From: Mycobacterium colombiense
Lineage (GTDB): Bacteria; Actinomycetota; Actinomycetes; Mycobacteriales; Mycobacteriaceae
Length of the DNA stretch: 64,000 nucleotides
NCBI RefSeq assembly: GCF_001953985.1
Contig: NZ_MBEI01000028.1
Coordinates: 56,965-120,964, forward strand
Direction: 5' to 3'
A program made the translations under genes and the position numbers. Each line of letters begins with the position of its first letter. Within the stretch, counting starts at the first letter, position 1. The notes under the pieces are model-generated. The model ran no database searches. It saw only the letters and a program-made list of their open reading frames with translations, and had not been told where the DNA came from. Below are positions 47,490-58,365 of this stretch, piece after piece.

Positions 47490-47571
47490 ACGGCTGTGCG
47501 TTGCGAAAAACGCGTACCGAGGTCTCGCAGTCGATCGCTGCGGACCCCTTCGAGGAGGACGAACCAGACTC

Positions 47572-48363
47572 ATGACGAACATCGTGGTCCTGATAAAGCA
47601 GGTCCCAGACACCTGGTCGGAGCGCAAGCTGACTGACGGCGACTGGACGCTCGACCGCGAGGCTGCCGACGCGGTGCTGGACGAGATCAACGAGCGCGCC
47701 GTCGAAGAGGCCTTGCAGATCCGCGAGCGCGAGGGCGGCGAAGGCTCGGTGACGGTCCTGACCGCAGGCCCCGAGCGCGCCACCGAGGCCATCCGCAAGG
47801 CTCTGTCGATGGGCGCCGACAAGGCCGTCCACCTCAAGGACGACGGTCTGCACGGTTCCGACGTGGTCCAGACCGGCTGGGCGCTGGCGCGCGCGCTGGG
47901 CACCATCGAGGGCACCGAGCTGGTCATCGCCGGCAATGAGGCCACCGACGGCACGGGCGGCGCGGTGCCGGCGATCATCGCCGAGTACCTGGGCCTGCCG
48001 CAGCTCACCCACCTGCGCAAGCTCTCCATCGAGGGCGGCAAGGTCACCGGCGAGCGTGAGACCGACGACGGTGTCTTCAACTTGGAGGCGAGCCTGCCCG
48101 CGGTGGTCAGCGTCACCGAGAAGATCAACGAGCCGCGCTTCCCGTCCTTCAAGGGCATCATGGCCGCCAAGAAGAAAGAGGTCACGGTGCTGACCCTGGC
48201 GGAGATCGGGGTCGAGAGCGACGAGGTCGGCCTGGCCAACGCCGGGTCGTCCGTGCTGTCGTCGACGCCGAAGCCGCCGAAGACCGCGGGTGAGAAGGTC
48301 ACCGACGAGGGCGAGGGCGGTAACGACGTCGCCAAGTACCTGGTTGCCCAGAAGATCATCTGA
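47572..48363 (+). CDS. fixA: Electron transfer flavoprotein, beta subunit
   Basis: This 263-residue subunit, together with FixB, carries electrons from acyl-CoA dehydrogenases to the quinone pool. Signature segments are NIVVLIKQVPDTWSERKL (2-19), VTVLTAGPERATEAIRKALS (about 58-77) and GNEATDGTGGAVPAIIAEYL (about 122). GAGGAGG lies upstream of the ATG. fixB follows after 34 bases. Confidence 0.96.
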   Translation: MTNIVVLIKQVPDTWSERKLTDGDWTLDREAADAVLDEINERAVEEALQIREREGGEGSVTVLTAGPERATEAIRKALSMGADKAVHLKDDGLHGSDVVQTGWALARALGTIEGTELVIAGNEATDGTGGAVPAIIAEYLGLPQLTHLRKLSIEGGKVTGERETDDGVFNLEASLPAVVSVTEKINEPRFPSFKGIMAAKKKEVTVLTLAEIGVESDEVGLANAGSSVLSSTPKPPKTAGEKVTDEGEGGNDVAKYLVAQKII

Positions 48364-48397
48364 CCCGATTCCTTAGACGAGAAGAGCGAGATAACCC

Positions 48398-49354
48398 ATG
48401 GCTGAAGTTTTGGTGCTCGTCGAGCACGCCGAAGGAGCGGTGAAGAAGGTCACCGCCGAATTGATCACCGCCGCCCGCGCTTTGGGCGAGCCGTCCGCCG
48501 TCGTCGTCGGCGCCCCGGGCACGGCCGCCCCGCTGGCCGACGCGCTGAAAGAGGCCGGCGCCGCCAAGATCTACGTCGCCGAGTCCGACGATGTCGACAA
48601 GTACCTGATCACCCCGGTGGTCGACGTGCTGGCCGCGCTGGCCGAGTCCAACGCCCCGGCGGCGGTGCTGCTGGCCGCCAGCGCCGACGGCAAGGAAATC
48701 GCCGGCCGGCTCGCGGCCCGGATCGGATCCGGCCTGCTGGTCGACGTGGTCGAGGTCAAGGAAGGCGCCAAGGCCATCCACTCCATCTTCGGTGGTGCGT
48801 TCACCGTCGAGGCGCAGGCCAACGGCGACACCCCGGTGATCACGCTGCGCGCCGGAGCCGTCGACGCCGAGCCGCAGGCCGGCGCCGGTGAAGAGGTCAA
48901 GGTCGAGGTCCCGGCCCCCGCCGAGAACGCCACCAAGATCACCGCCCGCGAGCCCGCGGTCGCCGGTGATCGTCCGGAACTGACCGAGGCCACCATCGTC
49001 GTCTCCGGTGGTCGCGGTGTGGGCAGCGCGGAGAACTTCAGCGTCGTCGAGGAGCTGGCCGACTCGCTGGGTGCGGCCGTCGGTGCGTCGCGCGCCGCCG
49101 TCGACTCCGGCTACTACCCGGGCCAGTTCCAGGTGGGCCAGACCGGTAAGACGGTCTCGCCGCAGCTCTACATCGCGCTGGGCATCTCCGGTGCCATCCA
49201 GCACCGCGCGGGCATGCAGACGTCCAAGACGATCATCGCGGTCAACAAGGACGAAGAGGCACCTATCTTCGAGATCGCCGACTACGGCGTGGTGGGCGAC
49301 CTGTTCAAGGTCGCTCCGCAGCTGACCGAGGCGATCAAGACGCGCAAGGGCTGA
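48398..49354 (+). CDS. fixB: Electron transfer flavoprotein, alpha subunit
   Basis: This 318-residue subunit holds FAD. The N-terminal domain begins [20 protein letters not shown], and the FAD-binding C-terminal domain contains [13 protein letters not shown] (about 200) and [20 protein letters not shown] (about 247-266). It works with FixA in fatty acid oxidation. A strong intrinsic terminator begins 14 bases after the stop codon, closing the etfBA operon. Confidence 0.96.
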   Translation: MAEVLVLVEHAEGAVKKVTAELITAARALGEPSAVVVGAPGTAAPLADALKEAGAAKIYVAESDDVDKYLITPVVDVLAALAESNAPAAVLLAASADGKEIAGRLAARIGSGLLVDVVEVKEGAKAIHSIFGGAFTVEAQANGDTPVITLRAGAVDAEPQAGAGEEVKVEVPAPAENATKITAREPAVAGDRPELTEATIVVSGGRGVGSAENFSVVEELADSLGAAVGASRAAVDSGYYPGQFQVGQTGKTVSPQLYIALGISGAIQHRAGMQTSKTIIAVNKDEEAPIFEIADYGVVGDLFKVAPQLTEAIKTRKG

Positions 49355-49367
49355 GTTTCTCGGCCTC

Positions 49368-49399
49368 AAGCCCCCGGCGCCGCGGTGCCGGGGGCTTTT
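49368..49399 (+). terminator. Intrinsic terminator after etfBA
   Basis: AAGCCCCCGGC (49368-49378) pairs perfectly with GCCGGGGGCTT (49387-49397) around an 8-base loop, followed by further T residues. It is the clearest terminator in the window. Confidence 0.85.
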
Positions 49400-49420
49400 G
49401 CGTTCCTGCGTGCCGGCGCG

Positions 49421-49493
49421 GTCTCTGCACCATGCACCGAACACCGAATCCGCTAGCGCCCGTGCTAGCGCGTTGCGAAGCCGTATATCGGTT
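49421..49493. repeat. Dispersed intergenic repeat with palindrome, copy 2
   Basis: It begins GTCTCTGCACCAT and shares CCGAATCCGCTAGCGC with 23104-23168. The palindrome here is GCTAGCGC-CC-GTGCTAGC (49452-49469), one base from perfect and still able to form G-U pairs as RNA. Both copies end in CGGTT. Confidence 0.6.
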
Positions 49494-49603
49494 CTCCGGC
49501 ACCCGGGGCGCTCATTTTTTCGCAACAGTTCGTCATCTCACGTGCACCGACACGTCACAGCGTCGATGCCGACTAGCACATCGACTACGCCACGTTGGGG
49601 TTC

Positions 49604-50452
49604 ATGAGCATTGCTTCAGTCCTCATACCCAGCGATAAGCCGACCGGTACGGCCACCAGCTCGTCGGCCGCACCCCGCTACTCCCTGTTGCTGTCCACCG
49701 ACCCCGCCATGATCGAGGCGGCGCAGCGACTCCGGTACGACGTGTTCACCAGCACGCCCGGCTTCGCACTGCCGGCGGCCGACCAGGAAGGACGGGACGT
49801 CGACAGGTTCGACGAGTTCTGCGACCACCTGCTGGTGCGCGACGACGACACCGGTGAACTGGTCGGCTGCTACCGCATGCTGGCGCCGGCGGGGGCCATC
49901 GCGGCCGGCGGGCTCTACACCGCCACCGAGTTCGACATCCGCGCGCTCGACCCGCTGCGGTCCTCCCTGGTGGAGATGGGACGCGCCGTGGTGCGCGACG
50001 GGCATCGCAACGGCGGCGTCGTCCTGTTGATGTGGGCGGGCATCCTGGCCTATCTGGACCGCTACGGCTACGACCACGTGACCGGGTGCGTGTCGGTGCC
50101 CATCGGCGGCGAATCCGACGTACCGCCGGGCAGCCAGCTGCGCGGCGTCCGCGACTTCATCCTGAGCCGGCACGGGGCCCCGCCGGAATACCGCGTCTAC
50201 CCGCACCGGCCGGTGGTCGTGGACGGGACGGCGATCGACGACATCGCGCCGCCGGCGCGGCCCTCGGTGCCGGCGCTGCTGCGCGGTTACCTGCGGCTGG
50301 GCGCCCAGGTGTGCGGCGAGCCCGCGCACGACCCGGACTTCGGCGTCGGCGATTTCTGCGTCCTGCTGGACAAGGCGCACGCCGACGTCCGATATCTCAA
50401 GCGACTCCGATCGGTCTCCGCGGCGTCGGAAATGGCGGGCGGCGAGCGATGA
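49604..50452 (+). CDS. GNAT-fold N-acyltransferase, OlsB-like
   Basis: This 282-residue protein is of the Acetyltransf_5/hemolysin-like type: MIEAAQRLRYDVFTSTPGF (about 29-47), VEMGRAVVRDGHRNGGVVLL (about 126) and AYLDRYGYDHVTGCVSVP. In ornithine-lipid synthesis the OlsB member N-acylates ornithine. The next gene is an OlsA/PlsC-like O-acyltransferase that overlaps it by 4 bases, so the pair may make an aminolipid. ATG at 49604 is preferred over TTG at 49595. Confidence 0.85.
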   Translation: MSIASVLIPSDKPTGTATSSSAAPRYSLLLSTDPAMIEAAQRLRYDVFTSTPGFALPAADQEGRDVDRFDEFCDHLLVRDDDTGELVGCYRMLAPAGAIAAGGLYTATEFDIRALDPLRSSLVEMGRAVVRDGHRNGGVVLLMWAGILAYLDRYGYDHVTGCVSVPIGGESDVPPGSQLRGVRDFILSRHGAPPEYRVYPHRPVVVDGTAIDDIAPPARPSVPALLRGYLRLGAQVCGEPAHDPDFGVGDFCVLLDKAHADVRYLKRLRSVSAASEMAGGER

Positions 50453-51294
50453 CCGCCCCCGCGGGCACCGGGCACTCCTGGCTACCGCGCGCCTCGTGCG
50501 ACGCCGGCTGTGTGGGTGCGGGCGACGTGGTGGCGTCGCGACCGCTGCGCAGCGCGCTGCGGGTGACGCTTCGCCTCGCGCTGGCGCTGCTGCTGGCGCC
50601 GGGGCTGCCGCTGCTGGCGGTGCCGCTGCCCGGCCGCACCCGCGTGCAACGCATCTACTGCCGCTTGGTGCTGCGCTGTCTGGGTGTCCGAATCACCGTG
50701 ACCGGCAACCCGATTCGCAACCTGAGCGGGGTGCTGGTGGTGAGCCCGCACATGTCCTGGCTCGACGTCTTCGCCATCGGTTCGGTGTTGCCGGGGTCGT
50801 TCGTCGCGCGGGCCGACATGTTCACCGGTCCGGCGACCGGGATCGTGGCCCGCTTCCTGAAGATCATCCCGATCGAGCGGTCCAGTCTGCGGCGCCTGCC
50901 CGGCGTGGTCGACGCCGTCGCCCGCCGCCAGCGCGCCGGTCAGACGGTCGTCGCCTTTCCGGAGGGCACCACCTGGTGCGGCCGGGACCGCGGCGCCTTC
51001 TATCCGGCGATGTTCCAGGCCGCGATCGACGCCGGCCGTCCGGTGCAGCCGCTGCGGCTGACCTATCACCACGTGGACGGCAGCCCCTCGACGGTGCCGG
51101 CCTTCGTCGGCGACGAGACCCTGCTCAGCTCGATCCGTCGGCTGCTCGTGGTGCCGCGCACGCTGGCCCGGGTGCACGTCGAGTCTCTGCAGCTGCCCGG
51201 GACCGACCGGCGTGCCCTGGCCGGCCGGTGCCAGTCCGCGGTGGGTGCCGGGACCGACCGGCGCGCTGGTCACGGGCACGTGCTGGTGGCCTGA
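50449..51294 (+). CDS. 1-acylglycerol-3-phosphate-type O-acyltransferase (PlsC/OlsA-like)
   Basis: This 281-residue membrane-associated acyltransferase has an N-terminal hydrophobic helix (LALALLLAPGLPLLAVPL, about 43-60). The HX4D motif is in SPHMSWLDVFAIG (about 99) and the substrate motif is FPEGTTWCGRDRG (about 168). It overlaps the OlsB-like gene by 4 bases, matching Rv3027c-Rv3026c. Acylation of an acyl-amino acid or lysophosphatidate is likely. Confidence 0.88.
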   Translation: MTAPAGTGHSWLPRASCDAGCVGAGDVVASRPLRSALRVTLRLALALLLAPGLPLLAVPLPGRTRVQRIYCRLVLRCLGVRITVTGNPIRNLSGVLVVSPHMSWLDVFAIGSVLPGSFVARADMFTGPATGIVARFLKIIPIERSSLRRLPGVVDAVARRQRAGQTVVAFPEGTTWCGRDRGAFYPAMFQAAIDAGRPVQPLRLTYHHVDGSPSTVPAFVGDETLLSSIRRLLVVPRTLARVHVESLQLPGTDRRALAGRCQSAVGAGTDRRAGHGHVLVA

Positions 51295-51327
51295 GCGAAC
51301 GGGCGGGCCGGTATCGTGGGTCGCGTC

Positions 51328-52506
51328 ATGGTCTACCTGGATCACGCCGCCACCACCCCGATGCACCCCGCCGCCGTCGAGGCGATGACCGCTGTGCTGG
51401 GCACGGTCGGCAATGCGTCCTCGCTGCACACCAGCGGCCGTGCGGCGCGGCGCCGCATCGAGGAATCCCGTGAGCTGATCGCCGACCGGCTGGGCGCGCG
51501 CCCGTCGGAGGTCATCTTCACCGCCGGCGGCACCGAGAGCGACAACCTGGCGGTCAAGGGCATCTACTGGGCCCGCCGCGACGCCGAGCCGCGGCACCGG
51601 CGCATCGTCACCAGCGAGGTGGAACACCACGCCGTGCTGGACTCGGTGAACTGGCTCGTCGAACACGAGGGCGCCGAGGTCACCTGGCTTCCGACCGCCG
51701 CGGACGGGTCGGTGTCGGCGGCGGCGCTGCGTGAGGTGCTCACCCGCCACGACGACGTCGCGCTGGTCTCGGTGATGTGGGCCAACAACGAGGTCGGCAC
51801 CGTGATGCCGGCCGCCGAACTCGCCGCCGTCGCGGCCGAATTCGGCGTCCCGATGCACAGCGACGCCGTGCAGGCGGTGGGGCAGCTGCCGGTCGACTTC
51901 GCCGCCAGCGGTTTGTCGGCGATGAGCGTGACCGCGCACAAGTTCGGCGGCCCGCCCGCGGTGGCGGCGCTGCTGCTACGCCGCGACGTCGCGTGCGTGC
52001 CGCTGGCGCACGGCGGCGGGCAGGAGCGCGACATCCGTTCGGGCACCGCCGATGTCGCCGGGGCGGTCGGAATGGCGGCGGCGGCCCGGATCTCGGTCGA
52101 CGGGCTCGAGGCCAACAGCGCCCGGCTGCGGGCGTTGCGCGACCGGCTGGTCGACGGGGTGCTGGGCGGCATCGAGGACGTCACACTCAACGGGGCACGC
52201 GATCCGCTCCGCCTGCCCGGCAATGCGCACTTCACCTTCCGCGGCTGTGAAGGCGATGCCCTGCTGATGCTGTTGGACGCCAACGGAATCGAGTGCTCGA
52301 CGGGGTCGGCGTGCACCGCCGGCGTCGCCCAGCCCTCGCACGTGCTGATCGCGATGGGCGCCGACGCGACCAGCGCCCGCGGGTCTTTGCGACTGTCGTT
52401 GGGGCACACCAGTGTCGACGCCGACGTCGACGAGGTGCTGCGGGTACTGCCCGGCGCGGTGGACCGCGCCCGTCGCGCCGCGCTGGCCGCAGCGGGGGCG
52501 TCGTAA
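51328..52506 (+). CDS. iscS: Cysteine desulfurase
   Basis: This 392-residue PLP enzyme removes sulfur from cysteine for iron-sulfur clusters and tRNA thiolation. [12 protein letters not shown] begins the fold, the PLP lysine is in [19 protein letters not shown] (about 198-216), and the persulfide cysteine is in [18 protein letters not shown] (about 318). ATG at 51328 gives the expected length; GTG at 51316 is upstream in frame. mnmA starts immediately after the stop codon, providing a tRNA-thiolation partner. Confidence 0.96.
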   Translation: MVYLDHAATTPMHPAAVEAMTAVLGTVGNASSLHTSGRAARRRIEESRELIADRLGARPSEVIFTAGGTESDNLAVKGIYWARRDAEPRHRRIVTSEVEHHAVLDSVNWLVEHEGAEVTWLPTAADGSVSAAALREVLTRHDDVALVSVMWANNEVGTVMPAAELAAVAAEFGVPMHSDAVQAVGQLPVDFAASGLSAMSVTAHKFGGPPAVAALLLRRDVACVPLAHGGGQERDIRSGTADVAGAVGMAAAARISVDGLEANSARLRALRDRLVDGVLGGIEDVTLNGARDPLRLPGNAHFTFRGCEGDALLMLLDANGIECSTGSACTAGVAQPSHVLIAMGADATSARGSLRLSLGHTSVDADVDEVLRVLPGAVDRARRAALAAAGAS

Positions 52507-53583
52507 GTGAAAGTTCTTGCTGCCATGAGCGGTGGCGTCGACTCGTCGGTCGCCGCCGCCCGGATGGTCGACGCCGGACACGACGTCGTCGGCGTGCACC
52601 TGGCGCTGTCCAGCGCGCCCGGCACGCTGCGCACCGGCTCGCGCGGGTGCTGCTCGAAGGAAGACGCCTCCGACGCGCGCCGCGTCGCGGATGTGCTCGG
52701 AATCCCGTTCTACGTCTGGGATTTCGCAGAGAGGTTCCAGGCGGACGTCATCGACGAATTCGTGTCGTCCTACGCGCGCGGCGAAACCCCCAACCCGTGC
52801 GTGGTGTGCAATCAGAAGATCAAGTTCTCGGCGCTGTCCGCGAAAGCCATTGCGCTCGGGTTCGACACGGTGGCCACCGGCCACTACGCCCGGCTCTCGA
52901 ATGGCCGGCTGCGCCGCGCCGTCGATCACGACAAGGACCAGTCCTACGTGCTGGCCGTCCTGAGCGCCGCGCAGCTGCGCCACGCGGCGTTCCCGATCGG
53001 GGACACCCCCAAGCCGCAGATCCGGGCCGAAGCCGCCCGGCGCGGCCTGACCGTCGCGGACAAGCCGGACAGCCACGACATCTGCTTCATCCCGTCGGGC
53101 AACACCCGCGCCTTCCTGGGCGAGCGCATCGGGGTGCGCCGCGGTGCGGTCGTCAACGCCGATGGGACCGTGCTCGCCGAGCACGACGGCGTGCACGGGT
53201 TCACCGTCGGGCAGCGCAAGGGGCTCGGCATCGCCGGTCCGGGACCCGACGGCCGGCCGCGTTACGTGACCGCGATCGATGCGGAGACGTCGACCGTGCA
53301 CGTGGGCGAGGCGGCCGATCTCGAGATACGCGAAATGGTCGGGCGGACACCGATTTTCACCTCGGGCGTCACGCCGTCCAGCCCGGTCGAGTGCGCGGTT
53401 CAGGTGCGCGCGCACGGCCAAACGGCCGACGCGATAGCCGAACTGGTCGACGACGAGCTCGTGGTGCGGCTGCGCGCGCCGATGCGCGGCGTGGCCCGCG
53501 GGCAGACGCTGGTGCTGTACCGGCCCGATCCCGACGGTGACGAGGTGCTCGGCAGCGCCACCATCGCCGGCACCACCCGCTGA
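52507..53583 (+). CDS. mnmA: tRNA-specific 2-thiouridylase
   Basis: This 358-residue enzyme makes 2-thiouridine at the wobble base of certain tRNAs, using sulfur passed from IscS. The PP-loop is [20 protein letters not shown] (7-26), the first catalytic cysteine is in [12 protein letters not shown] (about 97) and the second is in [10 protein letters not shown] (about 192). The start is GTG directly adjoining the iscS stop codon. It is convergent with lpqA. Confidence 0.96.
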   Translation: MKVLAAMSGGVDSSVAAARMVDAGHDVVGVHLALSSAPGTLRTGSRGCCSKEDASDARRVADVLGIPFYVWDFAERFQADVIDEFVSSYARGETPNPCVVCNQKIKFSALSAKAIALGFDTVATGHYARLSNGRLRRAVDHDKDQSYVLAVLSAAQLRHAAFPIGDTPKPQIRAEAARRGLTVADKPDSHDICFIPSGNTRAFLGERIGVRRGAVVNADGTVLAEHDGVHGFTVGQRKGLGIAGPGPDGRPRYVTAIDAETSTVHVGEAADLEIREMVGRTPIFTSGVTPSSPVECAVQVRAHGQTADAIAELVDDELVVRLRAPMRGVARGQTLVLYRPDPDGDEVLGSATIAGTTR

Positions 53584-53590
53584 ATCCGGG

Positions 53591-54235
53591 CTACCGCGGC
53601 ATGTTCGCGGAGATATTCGTCATCACGATGTCGGACACCGATTGTGCGAAGCCGCAGAAGGTGACCTCCAGCATGGCCACAGACAGGATCCGGTAGTCGC
53701 GGCCGCACCCGCCGGGCCGCAGGTGCAGCGAGGTGGCGTCGGCTTTCCAGTCGCCGACGTAGAGCTGGCCGCTGGAGCCGTTCGCGCAGTCGCCGACGGT
53801 GCCGACCAGGGTGCCGAAGGCGCGCCGGGCGGTGTCGGCGTCGCGGTAGGCCGCGGCGCCTTCGGAGATCAGCGCGCCGTCGGGTGGGTCCTGAAACGTC
53901 GTCTTGTGGAACGCCTCGAGGTCGTGCCCGAAGGTCGCGGTCTCGGCGTAGATGAACCGGCACTCGCGCGGCGCGGTATCGGCCAGCGCCTCGATGTCCA
54001 CCGGGCTGGTGCCGTCCATCGACGGGATGATGGTCAGATGGTCACCGGCGCCGGTGATCGCGCGCATCCGCGACTGATCCAGCAGGATCGTGTCGACGTC
54101 GACGCCCTGCACCACCCTGCGGTTGGCGCCGGATCCCGCCACGGCCGCGCCGTCCACCACCCGGGTGCACGCCGCCACCAGCGCCACCACCGCGCACAAC
54201 ACCGGTAGCCACGCCGATTTCGCCGTCTGCGACAC
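53591..54235 (-). CDS. lpqA: Lipoprotein with PknH-type extracellular sensor fold (LpqA-like)
   Basis: This 214-residue protein has a lipoprotein signal ending LVAAC (Cys about 22). It is followed by a domain like the extracellular part of the kinase PknH, with two or more disulphides expected from the cysteines in PRECRFIY, VGDCANG, PGGCGRDYR and VTFCGFA. GTG at 54235 has AAGGGG about nine bases upstream. It corresponds to Rv3016 by order. Its ligand is unknown. Confidence 0.85.
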   Translation of the reverse strand: MSQTAKSAWLPVLCAVVALVAACTRVVDGAAVAGSGANRRVVQGVDVDTILLDQSRMRAITGAGDHLTIIPSMDGTSPVDIEALADTAPRECRFIYAETATFGHDLEAFHKTTFQDPPDGALISEGAAAYRDADTARRAFGTLVGTVGDCANGSSGQLYVGDWKADATSLHLRPGGCGRDYRILSVAMLEVTFCGFAQSVSDIVMTNISANMPR

Positions 54236-54334
54236 GTTTTCGCACCCCTTCGGCGTTGAACCTACCCGCGCCGTCCCGCGGCACACAGACCCCTGCCGAC
54301 CGGCGGGTGGTCCGACGTCGAATACGGTTGCCCG

Positions 54335-55363
54335 GTGAGTGGTTTCACCCATCCCTTTGCCAACGCCAGCGGTGTCGGATCGTGGCCCGGCATCGCCGCG
54401 CGCCAGGCCGCCGAAGTCGTCGTGGGTGAACTCGCGGGCGCGCTGGCGCACATCGTCGAGCTGCCGGCGCGCGGGGTGGGTGCCGACATGCTCGGCCGGG
54501 CCGGCGCGCTACTGATCGACGTGGCCATCGACACGGTGCCGCGCGGCTACCGGCTCGCCGCCCGGCCCGGTGCGGTCACCCACCGCGCCGTCAGCCTGCT
54601 CGACGAGGACATGGACGCGCTGGAAGAGGCCTGGGAGGCCGCCGGCCTGCGCAACGACGGCCGGGTGGTGAAGGTGCAGGCGCCGGGCCCGATCACCCTG
54701 GCCGCCGAGATCGAGCTGTCCAACGGCCACCGGGCGATCACCGACCCCGGGGCGCTGCGCGACCTGGCGGCGTCGCTGGCCGAGGGCGTCTCCGCGCATC
54801 GCGCGGGGCTGGCCCGCCGGCTCGAGGCGGAGGTGGTGGTGCAGTTCGACGAGCCGTCGCTGCCCAGGGCGCTGGGCGGCGGGCTGAGCGGGGTGACCGC
54901 GCTGAGCCCGGTGGCGCCGATCGACCAGGAGGTGGCCGCGGGCCTGCTCGACGCCTGCGCCCAGACGGTGGGCGGAGAGGCGCTGCTGCACTGCTGCGCC
55001 CCCGGTCTGCCATGGGACCTGTTGCAGCGCAGTGCCTTTCGAGCCGTCTCGGTAGACGCCGGCGCGCTGAGCGCGGCCGATCTGGACGGTGTCGCCGAGT
55101 TCGTGGAGTCCGGCCGCACCGTCGCGCTGGGAGTGGTCGCCGGCAACGCCCCGCCGCGCCGGCCGTCGGCGGAGGAGGTGGCCGCCGCGGTGGTCGGGGT
55201 GACCGATCGGCTCGGCTTCGCCCGCTCGACGCTGCGCGACCGCATCGGCGTCACGCCCGCGTGTGGTCTGGCGGGTGCGACGCCGGAGTGGGCGCGGACC
55301 GCGATCGAGCTGGCCCGCAAGGCGGCCGAAATGTTCGCCGAGGATCCCGACGCCATCGGATAG
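54335..55363 (+). CDS. Cobalamin-independent methionine synthase-like protein (catalytic-domain only)
   Basis: This 342-residue protein resembles the C-terminal barrel of MetE. The zinc-ligand pattern His-x-Cys is present in LLHCCAPGLPW (about 216), and VVKVQAPGPITLA (about 110) and VVVQFDEPSLPRALGG (about 166) are typical of the fold. The N-terminal MetE domain is absent, so full methionine synthase activity is not assured. The start is GTG. It is divergent from lpqA. Its stop codon abuts the first SRPBCC-ArsR operator. Confidence 0.87.
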   Translation: MSGFTHPFANASGVGSWPGIAARQAAEVVVGELAGALAHIVELPARGVGADMLGRAGALLIDVAIDTVPRGYRLAARPGAVTHRAVSLLDEDMDALEEAWEAAGLRNDGRVVKVQAPGPITLAAEIELSNGHRAITDPGALRDLAASLAEGVSAHRAGLARRLEAEVVVQFDEPSLPRALGGGLSGVTALSPVAPIDQEVAAGLLDACAQTVGGEALLHCCAPGLPWDLLQRSAFRAVSVDAGALSAADLDGVAEFVESGRTVALGVVAGNAPPRRPSAEEVAAAVVGVTDRLGFARSTLRDRIGVTPACGLAGATPEWARTAIELARKAAEMFAEDPDAIG

Positions 55364-55379
55364 GCAACCGGGAGGTTGC
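55364..55379. promoter_or_regulatory. ArsR-type operator, copy 1
   Basis: GCAACC-GGGA-GGTTGC is a 6+4+6 perfect inverted repeat starting one base after the stop codon of the MetE-like gene. The same palindrome recurs 46 bases downstream. Confidence 0.65.
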
Positions 55380-55409
55380 GTTTCTGGGCGTGCTGTGCTG
55401 AAGTGATAG

Positions 55410-55425
55410 GCAACCAGGAGGTTGC
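55410..55425. promoter_or_regulatory. ArsR-type operator, copy 2, overlapping the ribosome site
   Basis: GCAACC-AGGA-GGTTGC, the same palindrome as at 55364, ends two bases before the ATG of the SRPBCC gene and contains its AGGAGG ribosome site (55416-55421). Bound repressor would block both transcription and translation signals. Confidence 0.65.
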
Positions 55426-55427
55426 AT

Positions 55428-55910
55428 ATGAAGATCGAGAAGCAGGTGGTGCTGCGCGCGCCGCTCGAGCGGGTGTGGCGGGCGATCAGCGACGCCGAGG
55501 AGTTCGGCCGCTGGTTCGGGGTGCGCTTCGACGGGCCGTTCGTCGCCGGGACGTCGGTGACCGCGGCGATCACCCCGACCGTCGTCGACGATGAGGTCGC
55601 CAAGCGTCAGGAGCCGCACGCCGGGGTGCGCAGCACCTGGCAGATCGTCGCCCTCGAGCCGCGGTGCCGGTTCGCCTACCGCTGGCATCCGTTCGCCGTC
55701 GACCCGGACGTCGACTACGACCACGAGCCGACCACGCTCGTCGAGTTCACCCTGTCCGAGCAGCCCGACGGCGTGCTGCTGACCATCACCGAATCCGGTT
55801 TCGAGGCGATTCCCGAGGCGCGCCGCGGGGGAGCGTTCGAGGCCAACGGCGAGGGCTGGGCGATCCAGACCACGTTGGTGCGCAGGTACATCGAAGGCGT
55901 CCGGGTATGA
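55428..55910 (+). CDS. SRPBCC (AHSA1-type) domain protein
   Basis: This 160-residue protein is of the activator-of-Hsp90-like SRPBCC family: VLRAPLERVWRAISDAEEFG (about 8-27), a central beta-sheet and LLTITESGFEAIPEARRGGA (about 118-137) leading to the long helix. The ligand is unknown. ATG at 55428 has a perfect AGGAGG six bases upstream. It overlaps the ArsR gene by 4 bases, a widespread pairing in actinobacteria. Confidence 0.9.
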   Translation: MKIEKQVVLRAPLERVWRAISDAEEFGRWFGVRFDGPFVAGTSVTAAITPTVVDDEVAKRQEPHAGVRSTWQIVALEPRCRFAYRWHPFAVDPDVDYDHEPTTLVEFTLSEQPDGVLLTITESGFEAIPEARRGGAFEANGEGWAIQTTLVRRYIEGVRV

Positions 55911-56224
55911 AAGTCGCCGTCGACGCGCCGCTCTTCGACGCGCTCGGCGATCCCAACCGGCTGCGCATCATCGTGCGGCTCTGCGATCAGGGGCCCAGTT
56001 CGACATCGCAGGTCACCAGCGTCATACCGGTCTCCCGGCAGGCGGCCAGCAAGCACCTGCAGCTGCTGGAGTCCGTCGGGCTGGTGACCAGCAGCCGGCG
56101 GGGCCGCGAGCGGGTCTGGACGGTGCAGACCAAGCCGCTGGCGTCGGCCAGCGACTACCTGAGTCAGCTGTCCCGGCGCTGGGATGCCGCGATGGATCGG
56201 CTGCGCGCCTACGTGGAGGACTGA
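55907..56224 (+). CDS. ArsR-family transcriptional repressor
   Basis: This 105-residue winged-helix protein has the segment FDALGDPNRLRIIVRLCDQG (about 10-29), the recognition helix TSVIPVSRQAASKHLQLLES (about 37-56) and the wing SSRRGRERVWTV. It lacks the paired cysteines of metal sensors in the recognition helix, so it is probably not a metal sensor. It is likely to bind the two GCAACC-N4-GGTTGC palindromes upstream of its own operon. Confidence 0.92.
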   Translation: MKVAVDAPLFDALGDPNRLRIIVRLCDQGPSSTSQVTSVIPVSRQAASKHLQLLESVGLVTSSRRGRERVWTVQTKPLASASDYLSQLSRRWDAAMDRLRAYVED

Positions 56225-56270
56225 GTGGAGGACCGAGCGCGCCCGGTTTCGCGTCGGTGTCCTCGGATAG

Positions 56271-58361
<2,091 letters not shown>

Positions 58362-58365
58362 GCCG

